Positions 18,921 to 27,419 of a DNA stretch of 64,000 nt are shown piece after piece. Origin of the DNA: Alcanivorax sp. GTDB lineage: Bacteria; Pseudomonadota; Gammaproteobacteria; Pseudomonadales; Alcanivoracaceae. How positions within the stretch are numbered: position 1 is the first letter of the stretch; every line of letters begins with the position of its first letter. The stretch spans positions 124,001 to 188,000 of the forward strand of contig JAIUME010000002.1 of NCBI GenBank assembly GCA_022565695.1, written 5' to 3'. Under the pieces are notes generated by a model. The model was given only the letters and a program-made list of their open reading frames with translations, was not told where the DNA came from and searched no databases. The position numbers and the translations under genes were made by a program.

Positions 18921-19969
18921 GTGCCGGCTTGGAAAGTGTTAGTCCTGCCCGGTTGCTCTCTCTGGAAGAGGGGCTTCAAGAGATTCAGTCACGCATCAGT
19001 GCTTCTGTGGGTGATGCGGATCTGGATTATATATATACGGTTCAACGATGGGTCTTTATCCTGGAGGTGGCAGGGCGCCTCCTTATTTTTATGTTTTTTT
19101 TCCCTCCGGCATATATTCTGGGTGTTCTGTTTCTTTCCGTATCAAAGATAATCGAGAATACCGAGCTGGGTCATAATCTGATGCATGGTCAATATGACTG
19201 GGCTGATGACCCGTTACTAGCTGGCAGCAGCTATGAGTTTGATGTGGTGGCGACCTCAGACAACTGGCGCTCGGGGCACAATGATCATCACCATACGAAT
19301 ACTGGTATTGAGGAGCTGGATAATGATATTGGTGTCCTGCGCTTTTCGGAGAACCAGGCTTGGCGCTGGTATCATCTACTCCAGTTGCCAGTAGCTTTCG
19401 TATTTGCCATGCTTTCGCAGTGGGGGGTGGCCATTCAGGATATGCGCATAGGCGACCTGTCGGAGGGAAGGATATCGGTTTCTTCCTTCTGGAAGTATCG
19501 ATTTTCGCCGTTCCTTAAAAAGAGCTTCCGAAAGCTGGCAAAGGACTATGTCATTTTCCCCGCTCTCTCCGGTCCCTTCTTTCTTCAGGTTCTTGTTTGT
19601 AATCTGGTTGCTAATTGCCTAAGGAATGTTTGGGTCTGGCTGATTATCGCATGTGGCCATTGCGTAGGCGGGATCACCTTGTACAAAAAGGCGGATGTTG
19701 TCGGATTGCCTGAGCAACACTGGTTTGTTCGTCAAATCACGAGTTCGGCTAATTTCGCCACCGGGAAACTAATGACAATCATGACGGGGCACCTGGGCTA
19801 CCACATAGAGCATCATCTTTTTCCGACCGTTCCCGCTAGGCATTACCCGGCTATTTCTGAAGAAGTCAGGGCAATCTGTCGGGAGTATGCGCTACCATAT
19901 AATGACAGGCCGCTTGGGGCTCGGATCGGTGAAGTTCTGGTCAGGCTTGCCCGTTTTTCTTTTCCATGA
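18917..19969 (+). CDS. membrane fatty acid desaturase
   Basis: Product of 350 residues; I chose the ATG at 18917, which overlaps the previous stop (ATGA), over the ATG at 18893. The three histidine boxes of acyl-lipid or acyl-CoA desaturases are present: HNLMH (His86, His90), HNDHHH (from His121) and HIEHH near the C-terminus followed by LFPTVPARHYP. Hydrophobic segments lie between boxes 1 and 3. It resembles linoleoyl-CoA-type desaturases of actinobacteria and marine gammaproteobacteria. It acts in the cytoplasmic membrane and probably modifies acyl chains used in the neighbouring pathway. It converges on, and overlaps by 29 bp, the next gene. Confidence 0.9.
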   Translation: MSAGLESVSPARLLSLEEGLQEIQSRISASVGDADLDYIYTVQRWVFILEVAGRLLIFMFFFPPAYILGVLFLSVSKIIENTELGHNLMHGQYDWADDPLLAGSSYEFDVVATSDNWRSGHNDHHHTNTGIEELDNDIGVLRFSENQAWRWYHLLQLPVAFVFAMLSQWGVAIQDMRIGDLSEGRISVSSFWKYRFSPFLKKSFRKLAKDYVIFPALSGPFFLQVLVCNLVANCLRNVWVWLIIACGHCVGGITLYKKADVVGLPEQHWFVRQITSSANFATGKLMTIMTGHLGYHIEHHLFPTVPARHYPAISEEVRAICREYALPYNDRPLGARIGEVLVRLARFSFP

Positions 19970-20957
19970 GTAGAGAAAAGAATAGCAATCCTCCCGTAAT
20001 GAGATACAGATAAAGTGTGAAAGCTCTCCAGATCAGAATCGATGACCCGGCAAGAAGAGCGCCCAGCTTTGAAGTAAGCATGAGTCCCGCACTGATCTCT
20101 GTTCCGCCAAGCCCTCCTGGAAGCAAGGTCATGTGTCCAATCCCCATGGCTGCGAGCTGGATGGCCCCCGACTCAGACCAAGGTATTTCGCCACCTAATA
20201 TGTAAATGACTACATGCATTGTGGAAAGGAAGAGCAGCCAGTAAGCAATGGATGCTCCCCACACAAGGATCGTTTCTTTCAGAGAAAGCTGGGACAGTGT
20301 TGTTAGCGCCTTTTGAAGCTTGAGTGTTGCTCTGAGCATTTTCCTTCTTTGCCGGTGTGAGAGATGGAGCAATCTCATCAGGGGATCAAGCAGCACCCCA
20401 ATACACCTTAAATTCGTTATGGTGAGTCTGACAATGGTAATTATGCTTATCATGGCGACCAGGAGAACACTGAGTGCCAGTGCGGTGCCCTGAGTACTGG
20501 TAAAAATGGCACCTGCCATAATGAATATGCCGAGGACCAGCAGCAAAGAGATCACATCCATGATAGCTGTGATTGCAAATATGGCGAGACTGGTCTGTAC
20601 TGCGACATGATGACGTGCAAGGAAGATCGTTGCGGCAACCGGAGCGCCTGATCCTGCAGGTGTGGTTTTTGATACGAACTCGGTGGCCATGTATATACGC
20701 AGTATTGACCAGTAACCGAGATGATGTCCCGAGCTGCGCAGCAGCGCAGCGACTCTCAAAATGTTCAGATGCCATACCACGACCATGATGGCAAGCAGCG
20801 CAGCGACATGTATTGCATTGAGCTGTCTGGCTGCGATCAAGGCCTCCTTACCGCCGATAAGTGCGGGAATGGCGGCGCCGGCAAGGAACATCAGAACAAG
20901 GGTTACAACAATACGGCGCCGGGGTGGAAGGGACCCGATGACTAGCGCGGCCCTCAA
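19941..20957 (-). CDS. flippase-like membrane protein (LPG synthase TM / YbhN-type)
   Basis: Product of 338 residues with about eight hydrophobic segments. The motifs LPGGLGGTEISAG near the C-terminus and SKTTPAGSGAPVAA in the middle mark the lysylphosphatidylglycerol synthase transmembrane family (UPF0104/YbhN type). Members are proposed lipid or glycolipid flippases or permeases. There is no C-terminal synthase domain. Start: TTG at 20957, overlapping the stop of the epimerase gene (TTGA); no ATG lies nearer than the end of the first membrane segment, so the start is uncertain. The 3' end overlaps the desaturase gene. Confidence 0.8.
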   Translation of the reverse strand: MRAALVIGSLPPRRRIVVTLVLMFLAGAAIPALIGGKEALIAARQLNAIHVAALLAIMVVVWHLNILRVAALLRSSGHHLGYWSILRIYMATEFVSKTTPAGSGAPVAATIFLARHHVAVQTSLAIFAITAIMDVISLLLVLGIFIMAGAIFTSTQGTALALSVLLVAMISIITIVRLTITNLRCIGVLLDPLMRLLHLSHRQRRKMLRATLKLQKALTTLSQLSLKETILVWGASIAYWLLFLSTMHVVIYILGGEIPWSESGAIQLAAMGIGHMTLLPGGLGGTEISAGLMLTSKLGALLAGSSILIWRAFTLYLYLITGGLLFFSLLMEKKNGQA

Positions 20958-21985
20958 GAAGCGTAATCCAGGGGCGCGTGTTCTGATGTATCGGAAACTG
21001 CAACGTCTGAATCAAGCACTCGGATGTACCAGTCAAGCGTGTAGCAGTGCATTCCGGTGCGTACTTCCCGGGCGTTGAGGCGTGAGATCAGCTCGTCTGT
21101 GGCGCCGGCGATGGTATGTGCCGGTTGCCAACCAAGGAGTGCTCTCACCTTGCTGAAGTTGACTGCATAACTTCGTGCATCGTTGGTGCCTTCATAAGTC
21201 ACCCGCGGGAGGCAACCGCTGATGTGCTCATACGCCTGCTGCACTTGAGAGGCGATATCCTTGACGCGCAGGTTGAGGGCCTCTGAACCAATGTTGAATA
21301 CATGACCATTAATGGATTCTGCCGGCGCATGGAGTACGCATGCCAGGGCGTCAGACACATCTCTGACATGAATGAGTGGTCTGTTTTGCAGGCCATTTCC
21401 GTGGATAGTAATCTCTGAATGCTGCCATGCACTGTAAATCATCGCATTGACCACAAGGTCCAGCCGCATTCTCGGAGAGTAACCGAAGACGGTGGGTAGC
21501 CTCAGCGCCACGACACTGAATCTGTCATCTTGCAGCGCAAGTATGCCTTGCTCTGCCGACAGGTTTGCCCGGGCGTATGTGGTCAGGGGGCTGGTCTGGC
21601 TGGCTTCATCCATAAGGCCATGCTGATTGCCATACACGCTGCAGCTGGATGGCAGGATGTAGCGTTTTACTGCGGCCTGTCGGGCCAGGCGTGCGGTTCT
21701 TATTCGCGCTTGTACATTAACGGCTTCGGTGAGAGCCTGGAATCGCTCCCCGGCCGGATCGTTGGAGATCGCCGCCAGGTCAATGACGGCGTCTACGCCG
21801 ACGAGTTGAGCGAGGCTGATAGAGCGCGTGTCTTGGCAGAGCCTGACCAGCCCAGGATGATGGGGTAGGGTGAGCTCACCAAAATAGAAACGGTCGACGA
21901 CGGTGATCTTGTAGTTCAGCGCCAGCAGGTGACGGACAAGAATGCTGCCAATGTACCCGCCGCCACCGGTAACTAGTATATGCAT
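20954..21985 (-). CDS. NAD-dependent epimerase/dehydratase, extended SDR
   Basis: Product of 343 residues. The Rossmann motif TGGGGYIGS is at residues 6-14, and the SSCSVYG strand and RLPTVFGYSPRMR sugar-binding region are present, as in UDP-glucose 4-epimerase relatives that make nucleotide sugars. Odd point: the catalytic Y-x-x-x-K reads YARAN, with AAC for the Lys, so the usual proton-relay lysine is missing. The enzyme may be altered in activity or specialised. It lies 27 bp after D' and overlaps the flippase-like gene, forming a D'-epimerase-flippase operon on the minus strand. Confidence 0.85.
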   Translation of the reverse strand: MHILVTGGGGYIGSILVRHLLALNYKITVVDRFYFGELTLPHHPGLVRLCQDTRSISLAQLVGVDAVIDLAAISNDPAGERFQALTEAVNVQARIRTARLARQAAVKRYILPSSCSVYGNQHGLMDEASQTSPLTTYARANLSAEQGILALQDDRFSVVALRLPTVFGYSPRMRLDLVVNAMIYSAWQHSEITIHGNGLQNRPLIHVRDVSDALACVLHAPAESINGHVFNIGSEALNLRVKDIASQVQQAYEHISGCLPRVTYEGTNDARSYAVNFSKVRALLGWQPAHTIAGATDELISRLNAREVRTGMHCYTLDWYIRVLDSDVAVSDTSEHAPLDYAS

Positions 21986-22012
21986 TGTCCATGGACTCGA
22001 TATGGTCAGGTA

Positions 22013-24169
22013 CTAGTTCTGCGGCCTGATTGATACGGAGCTATATACTACCCCAGACGGGATCGCAATGCTGCCGAAGTTGTCATTGGCTCCGAGGGAG
22101 ATATCACCCCTCAGTACACTGTTTTCGATGGCTGTGTCGCCCAGCAGTATGTAGTTGGAAATGCTCAGTTCCGGGCGGCCGTGTGATGTTTCCTGGCTGG
22201 TCTTCAGCTCAATGCGACCATCTTTCCAAAGCAGTGCCCCTTCAACGTTATGGATGCGCCACGCAGCGGTCGGAACAGAGGGCTCAGCGATGGAGAGATA
22301 GGCGTTGCCATTGAAATCGAACAACCCCTCGAATGGCACGTAGTTCTGGCCGCCATTGGCGCCGAGGACAAAGACAAAGCGGTCTGTTTCGAGGTTGACG
22401 TCAAGCAGAAGGCCTACCACCGGCGCCTCAAGATTTGCAAGATCGCCGCCGCCGAAGACACCGCGGAAGTTGTACTGTGCTGCTACCCCCTGTCCTTTAC
22501 GGTCAGTCTCCAGCCAGACGCCGGGCGCCAGCGTGTGCCGCAGGGCATTGCCATCGAGCAGGTAAGTGGAGGCGGTGGAGGGATCAACCAGTCGCACGGA
22601 CAGGTCTTCAACGCGCCATAGGACGTCGGCGTTGATGAGGCCTATGCCAAAGCCAGAATCACCGGCATCGGTGTCTGCAATCATGAAGTGGGTATTGGTA
22701 GCCCAGCGAGCTCGGGGGTCGCTGGCCGGATCGCCGGGTGTTACATCGGCGAAATTGTTCTGCGCGGCGTGCCAGTAGCCAGGCGACTGGAAGCCCAGCA
22801 CGACATCAGCGCGGAAGCCGACGTCGGAGCCGGGCTCCTCGGGGCGCATGAAGATGTTGCCGTCAAACTGACCGAAGGTATACAGCAGGCTCCAGTTAAA
22901 CTCGTCAGTCTTGGAATGCGGCCCCCAGGCGCCGTTCACATACTCGCGCTCCCAAACCTCGACACTTGTGTTGTAGGCATGCAGGCCGGCGTCGCGGATT
23001 AGCATGGCGAGCGTGTTGTCGTCAGGCGCGAGAAACACATAGTCGCCACCAGCATTGCCGCAACCGCCTGCCGTCAGCGCGCCACCTGACGTGGCACCCC
23101 CAAAGCATATGCCGCCAGGGTTGTCCCCCAAGCGGAGCGCATCAAGCGTCAGAGGAAGGCGGAAATCATGATCGGCCATCGCTACACCGGGGCGGGCAGT
23201 GCGTTGTCCGGAGCCATTGAAGCCGGTCTCGGCGCCCAGGCGTTGCCAACCCGAAAACTCGGCGCGGGCACGTGCCTGGTGTGGCTGCCCGATAATCCAG
23301 ACAAAATCCTCACCAAAATCAAGCTTCAGATCAGTATTCAGCCCCTGTGTTCGGTCATTCAGGTTGTAGAAATCTCCGGTACTGCTCTGCCAGGCGCCGC
23401 CGCTGGCGATGTTTAGCGACGCATTGCGCAAATTCCCACGCCAGCCTGTATGCACCAGACCATCATGGTTGCCCTTGTCGTAAGGATTGGTAGTGGTCGG
23501 AGCAAAGCTCAGGTCAAATGTCAGATCAAAATCGGCTTCAGCCGCAGAAATGAAAATACCTTCATCATTGAGGCCCACGGTGCCTCGCGGGATGTCCACG
23601 CCAATGACGAAGTCGAGCAAACCCAGTTCCGGCGCACCGCCGACATCTCGCTGGCGCCAGAAGATATCGCCCTCACTGGTGTAATTCAGGATGGCCTGGT
23701 CGTAGTCACTGTTGAATGGGCCTCCCTGATTGACCAGGAGAAAGGAGCCGCTCGTGTTGATGGCAAGAGATCCCATGGTGCTATTCGGCGCGCCGCTGTG
23801 TGACATGCCGCCGATACGGGCCTGCAGGTCCGACCAGCTACCGGTCAGCATCACATAGGGGTTGCCGCTTGCATCGGAGGCGACATCCAGAGTGAAGTCT
23901 GCTTTACCCGCCCAGTCAACCGACAGGTCCTTGAGGATCAGAGACGCTGCCTGGGCCGCATTTTGTGCGTCCATTTCCCAGCGAAGCTCGTCGGCGGTGA
24001 TGGGGCCATCGGTTTCGAGGGAAACGGCAAGGCCATCACGTCCCACCGTTTCAGACAGCTCTGTGTCCGTCAGGGGCTGCATCGAGGTAGCATAAGAGGC
24101 GCAGGGAAGAATCAATGCGCAGAAACAGATGTAGCAGAGCGGGTTCTGGAGCGTCTTGGGAGATGTCAT
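22013..24169 (-). CDS. secreted protein D' of set 2, large, unknown function
   Basis: Product of 718 residues from the ATG at 24169; a GTG at 24181 would add four residues. A signal peptide (LCYICFCALILPCASYA) precedes MQPLTDTELSETVGRDGLAV. It is a full-length paralogue of D at 9851: both continue with 'I-A-ELRWE-DA', then share DFRLPLTLDAL / FRLPLTIDVL, GGICFG / GGLCFG, RDAGLHAYNT / RDAFLHAYPT and THFMIADTD / THLMIADTD. It sits on the opposite strand, separated from A'-B'-C' by six genes, whereas D directly follows C. The two genes after it encode sugar and lipid functions. Confidence 0.85.
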   Translation of the reverse strand: MTSPKTLQNPLCYICFCALILPCASYATSMQPLTDTELSETVGRDGLAVSLETDGPITADELRWEMDAQNAAQAASLILKDLSVDWAGKADFTLDVASDASGNPYVMLTGSWSDLQARIGGMSHSGAPNSTMGSLAINTSGSFLLVNQGGPFNSDYDQAILNYTSEGDIFWRQRDVGGAPELGLLDFVIGVDIPRGTVGLNDEGIFISAAEADFDLTFDLSFAPTTTNPYDKGNHDGLVHTGWRGNLRNASLNIASGGAWQSSTGDFYNLNDRTQGLNTDLKLDFGEDFVWIIGQPHQARARAEFSGWQRLGAETGFNGSGQRTARPGVAMADHDFRLPLTLDALRLGDNPGGICFGGATSGGALTAGGCGNAGGDYVFLAPDDNTLAMLIRDAGLHAYNTSVEVWEREYVNGAWGPHSKTDEFNWSLLYTFGQFDGNIFMRPEEPGSDVGFRADVVLGFQSPGYWHAAQNNFADVTPGDPASDPRARWATNTHFMIADTDAGDSGFGIGLINADVLWRVEDLSVRLVDPSTASTYLLDGNALRHTLAPGVWLETDRKGQGVAAQYNFRGVFGGGDLANLEAPVVGLLLDVNLETDRFVFVLGANGGQNYVPFEGLFDFNGNAYLSIAEPSVPTAAWRIHNVEGALLWKDGRIELKTSQETSHGRPELSISNYILLGDTAIENSVLRGDISLGANDNFGSIAIPSGVVYSSVSIRPQN

Positions 24170-24250
24170 GACCAAGCCCACATATGGTTTATTGTTATAA
24201 TGTGTGAAGGCTGGGCACCTTCGTTTTTTCCGCCTCCAGTCTGGATCTAC

Positions 24251-24262
24251 CCGGCATGCCGG
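24251..24262. promoter_or_regulatory. 12-bp palindrome between D' and the glycosyltransferase
   Basis: CCGGCATGCCGG is a perfect palindrome in the 219-bp divergent region between D' and the GT2 gene. It could be an operator or a cruciform; GC-rich palindromes of this size can also arise by chance. Confidence 0.2.
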
Positions 24263-24388
24263 CAGGCATTTCCGAGTGGGTAGACATGGCCCGACGTTAG
24301 GTTAACAATAGCACAGGAGACAGGGGATTCGAAGCCCAATTGCCCTGATTGACGGTATTTACGGACCCTCCCGGATCCCCTTCCTCAT

Positions 24389-25114
24389 ATGCCATTTGTC
24401 GTATCTGAAGCCGCTTCGGCCGCGCTGAGCATCATCACCACAACGGACTGCCGGGCCGACTATCTCGACAGGCTTGTGGAGGGTGTCGACCGTATCGCCG
24501 CCGACATCCCGGGGCCTGTGGAGCTCCTGGTCGTGGATGACCGAAAATTGTGGGCGTCGGCCTCGTCCGCGCGCCTTCCCAAAGTACATCATATCGCGTT
24601 GGTGCCGCTATGGTACCCGCAGTTCAGGGGGCAGGCCGCAGCCCTGGCTTACGGCGCCAGGCGTAGCAAGGGGGCGGCGATACTCACTATTGACCCGGAT
24701 ATGTATCCCTGTTGCCCGGATATCCTGCGGTTCTGGGAGCAGTTCAGTGCCGGACATTCCCTGATTCACGGGGTTCGCCCCGTACGCCCCGAGGCCGACC
24801 GCACGAGACGCTGGGGTAGTCGCGTGGCCAACAGTCTCTTCCGCGTGTTGGCGGGGGTGCATATCCGAGACATCGGCAGCCCGATGTCGCTCTGCAGCAG
24901 GGGACTCTTTCAGCGCACTCAGTCACTGCAAAAGGGGGTGCATCCCCGACTGTATCTTTATATTCGCTATCGGAGTGTGCTGCTTCAGCTTCCACTATCC
25001 GGGGCGCCGGATGACTCCCGGGCTTCGACGTATACGCTGACGGGGCTTTGCAGGCAGATGCTCCTGCTAGTGCTGGGGACCCTGCGTGTCCGCCTGTCGT
25101 TGTTGTTCGGATAG
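24389..25114 (+). CDS. GT2 family glycosyltransferase, polyprenyl-phosphate type
   Basis: Product of 241 residues. The N-terminal domain has VELLVVDD (nucleotide-binding), GQAAALAYGARRSKGAAILTIDPDMY (the DPD is a variant of the DxD) and RRWGSRVANSLFRVLAGVHIRDIGSPMSL, all in the order of dolichyl/undecaprenyl-phosphate mannosyl- or glucosyltransferases (ArnC/DPM1 type). The two C-terminal membrane segments common in such enzymes are reduced to one short hydrophobic stretch. It probably charges a lipid carrier with a sugar that the GT-C-like protein could use. It is divergent from D'. Confidence 0.8.
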   Translation: MPFVVSEAASAALSIITTTDCRADYLDRLVEGVDRIAADIPGPVELLVVDDRKLWASASSARLPKVHHIALVPLWYPQFRGQAAALAYGARRSKGAAILTIDPDMYPCCPDILRFWEQFSAGHSLIHGVRPVRPEADRTRRWGSRVANSLFRVLAGVHIRDIGSPMSLCSRGLFQRTQSLQKGVHPRLYLYIRYRSVLLQLPLSGAPDDSRASTYTLTGLCRQMLLLVLGTLRVRLSLLFG

Positions 25115-25675
25115 GTGTGTTACGAATTTACCTGGCCGCTCAATCACCGCCCTTCCACAGGCGCCTCCATGCCGGATATGATAATAAGTCATTGATAATA
25201 AAAGGCTTTAGTCGATTCAGGGGGGCGGTGTTTCTAGAGCGTAAGCGTTTATTTAAAGACGTCCTGCCACAGCCTGACCCTTCCCAACACGAGGTTGCCA
25301 CCGTAAAAGGCGTCGCACTCCAAAGCAGTAATAAGTTCTGATTGACCAGCAGCCTGATGGTGGCTTTTTCGCTCCGCAGTTTTGTAAGCAGAAAAATATT
25401 GGCTGCGCGAGCCTTGCAACTGGCGTAAGCGCATTTCCGGGCACTTATCCAGTCCGGGCTGGAACTTTCGTTCGGGCCGAAGACAGTAGGAAGCAATACA
25501 TGGTCTTGCCGGAATTACTTGAGCCTCTCCGTGATATGAAGTACTGAGCGCTTGCTTTTGATGTCTAATTGCCACTACGCAGATGTACCGATTGATCCCG
25601 GCTGACGAGATTGCCAGACTCCCATGATCTCCAATTTGCAGATCAGTAATTTCGATAACTTACCGGGGTATTACC
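25115..25675. other. 561-bp region without a recognised gene
   Basis: No convincing coding frame. Two antisense frames of about 110 residues exist but have no signal peptide or recognised motif. The composition is mixed. It may be the remnant of a gene at the edge of the accessory region. Confidence 0.5.
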
Positions 25676-27001
25676 TTGAAAAAAATAAAAATAATGTCCA
25701 TCACTGCTATGTGGCTGATGGCAGCTTCTGCCTGGGCATCTCTCGACGACTACACGTTAAGCCGACTGCCCATTTCACTCGCTCAACAATTCGAAGATGC
25801 AAATGGTAACCTGAGGGTTATCATGCCATCTTATATCAACGACAACGGGATCATGGGTGGCATTCGTCTTACCTGGGAGCGCCCGCTTGACGCGCAAGGC
25901 AACCCGGGTAGTGGCGTCACCCATCTGGTTAACCAGAGTGGCTATCTGTACGATCTGAATACGCGCACCTTCATTGCTCAACAGATTGCCGGTCAGATTG
26001 TGACGTACGTTACCAGCGACAGCTATATCAGCAAACGCCTTCACCCAAACACTCGTCGCTGGCAAACGTATCGCTGCCCGATTAGCGGGCTAGTTCAGCG
26101 TCCGGATTCAACGATTTACGATAACCCGGGCTGCGTGCTGATAGATAATGATTTCCTTAACCAGAGCCCGCCAGTAGGCCCCCTCGAGGCTTACTGGGCT
26201 TCCCAATACATAACCATCAACATGTTGGCGGCGAGCGGATTTGGCTATAGTGCAACCAATGCTGCAGGCAGCTCTGTGGTGTGGGATCTGGCCGACAATT
26301 ACCCGGTCTACGAAGAAGATCGATACAACCTGTATCGAGCCAATGGCCAAACTATTCCCCTGGACGAGGCATTCTACGCTGGCACTGGCGTAGACCTTGA
26401 TCAGCCATACGGCGTAGTTACCTCGTTTGGTTTGAGCAATGCCAAAGACACATTTTGGCTTGGGGTGCATACTGACGGCAGCATTCCAGCTTCCGTGTAC
26501 AAGGCTCAGATACAGGAAGACGGCAGCGTCCAGACCACATCGATTCAGCTGAACCAGATAGTGGGCGACGGTATATACGCCGACGTGTACGGCATTAGCA
26601 AGAGTGGCCTGATCGTGACAGGCGCGGGTATTTGTACATTCGACTCGGGTTGCACGGATACGACCCTCTTCACCACACCAGTCGAGTTCACCGGGACCTC
26701 GCCACTGCTACTGAATAACCGGATATGGGTGGCCGCAAACTTGCCAGAAATGCCGAGTGGGCTTGCCGTCGTTGACTTGAGAGGCACTCAGCCCGAGCCC
26801 ATCGATGTGGCCGCGCTGATTTATGACAAATTCAATGAAACGCCGGTAACAACTGGTGGGTCATTCATATTTCCTCCAACACCCCAGAGCAATGGCGCGA
26901 TGACCACCAGTATCTCCGTTAGTGAGGCGGGCAATCATCTGGTATTTGCCGCGAAAACACAGGAAAGTGGCTATCGGGTGTATTATTTCCGCAAAGATTG
27001 A
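25676..27001 (+). CDS. secreted protein of unknown function
   Basis: Product of 441 residues starting at a TTG. The start is chosen because only it supplies the lysine-rich n-region (KKIKI) of a perfect signal peptide ending in AASAWA; an ATG at 25694 would drop it. A near-SD GGGG lies 10 bp before. The mature protein is Asn/Asp/Tyr-rich with repeated short strands (GVHTDGSIPASVYKAQ, YGISKSGLIVTGAG). This suggests a beta-propeller-like extracellular protein, which is inference only. It has four Cys, in two near pairs. It stands alone and is followed by a strong terminator. Confidence 0.8.
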   Translation: MKKIKIMSITAMWLMAASAWASLDDYTLSRLPISLAQQFEDANGNLRVIMPSYINDNGIMGGIRLTWERPLDAQGNPGSGVTHLVNQSGYLYDLNTRTFIAQQIAGQIVTYVTSDSYISKRLHPNTRRWQTYRCPISGLVQRPDSTIYDNPGCVLIDNDFLNQSPPVGPLEAYWASQYITINMLAASGFGYSATNAAGSSVVWDLADNYPVYEEDRYNLYRANGQTIPLDEAFYAGTGVDLDQPYGVVTSFGLSNAKDTFWLGVHTDGSIPASVYKAQIQEDGSVQTTSIQLNQIVGDGIYADVYGISKSGLIVTGAGICTFDSGCTDTTLFTTPVEFTGTSPLLLNNRIWVAANLPEMPSGLAVVDLRGTQPEPIDVAALIYDKFNETPVTTGGSFIFPPTPQSNGAMTTSISVSEAGNHLVFAAKTQESGYRVYYFRKD

Positions 27002-27016
27002 TATCTGAAAAGTTTG

Positions 27017-27043
27017 AAAACGCCGCAATACTGCGGCGTTTTT
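27017..27043 (+). terminator. strong intrinsic terminator
   Basis: An 11-bp stem (AAAACGCCGCA / TGCGGCGTTTT) with a 4-base loop and a T-run, 15 bp after the secreted-protein gene. The A-run on the 5' side lets it work in both directions. Confidence 0.9.
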
Positions 27044-27419
27044 CTAGCTTGCCGCCAGAGACCGCGCCGAATTGCCGGGTCATGCGGTCATGATTCGGAT
27101 CAGGTGTTACAAATCTTCCCGGTTTGCTGTGCTTGCGCATCCGGCTGCGGGGGCGGCGATATTAAAAGATAATTAAATCAATGGCTTAGTCTTGCGTCTG
27201 CGCGATTGCGGTCTCGTCTCATTCCGCTACACTGAATTGGCACAACATAACCAGTTTGCGTCACAAGCAGTCTGGCTGAGGACAGTCGGGCACCGGGGGG
27301 TGACCGGCGCGGCCGTAGGGAGCATGCCAACAACAACAATTACAGGCCGATAACTTGAGCCCTGGTCACTCTGTCTGTCTGGGAGGGCGCTTTTTCGCAC
27401 CTCAGGGGGAGAAAGACCC
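27044..27419. other. 375-bp intergenic region before degV
   Basis: No gene recognised. A possible sigma70 promoter, TTGCGG (27206-27211), 16 bp, TACACT (27228-27233), would give degV a 5' leader of about 180 bases. The leader has G/C-runs but no riboswitch that I recognise. Confidence 0.35.
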
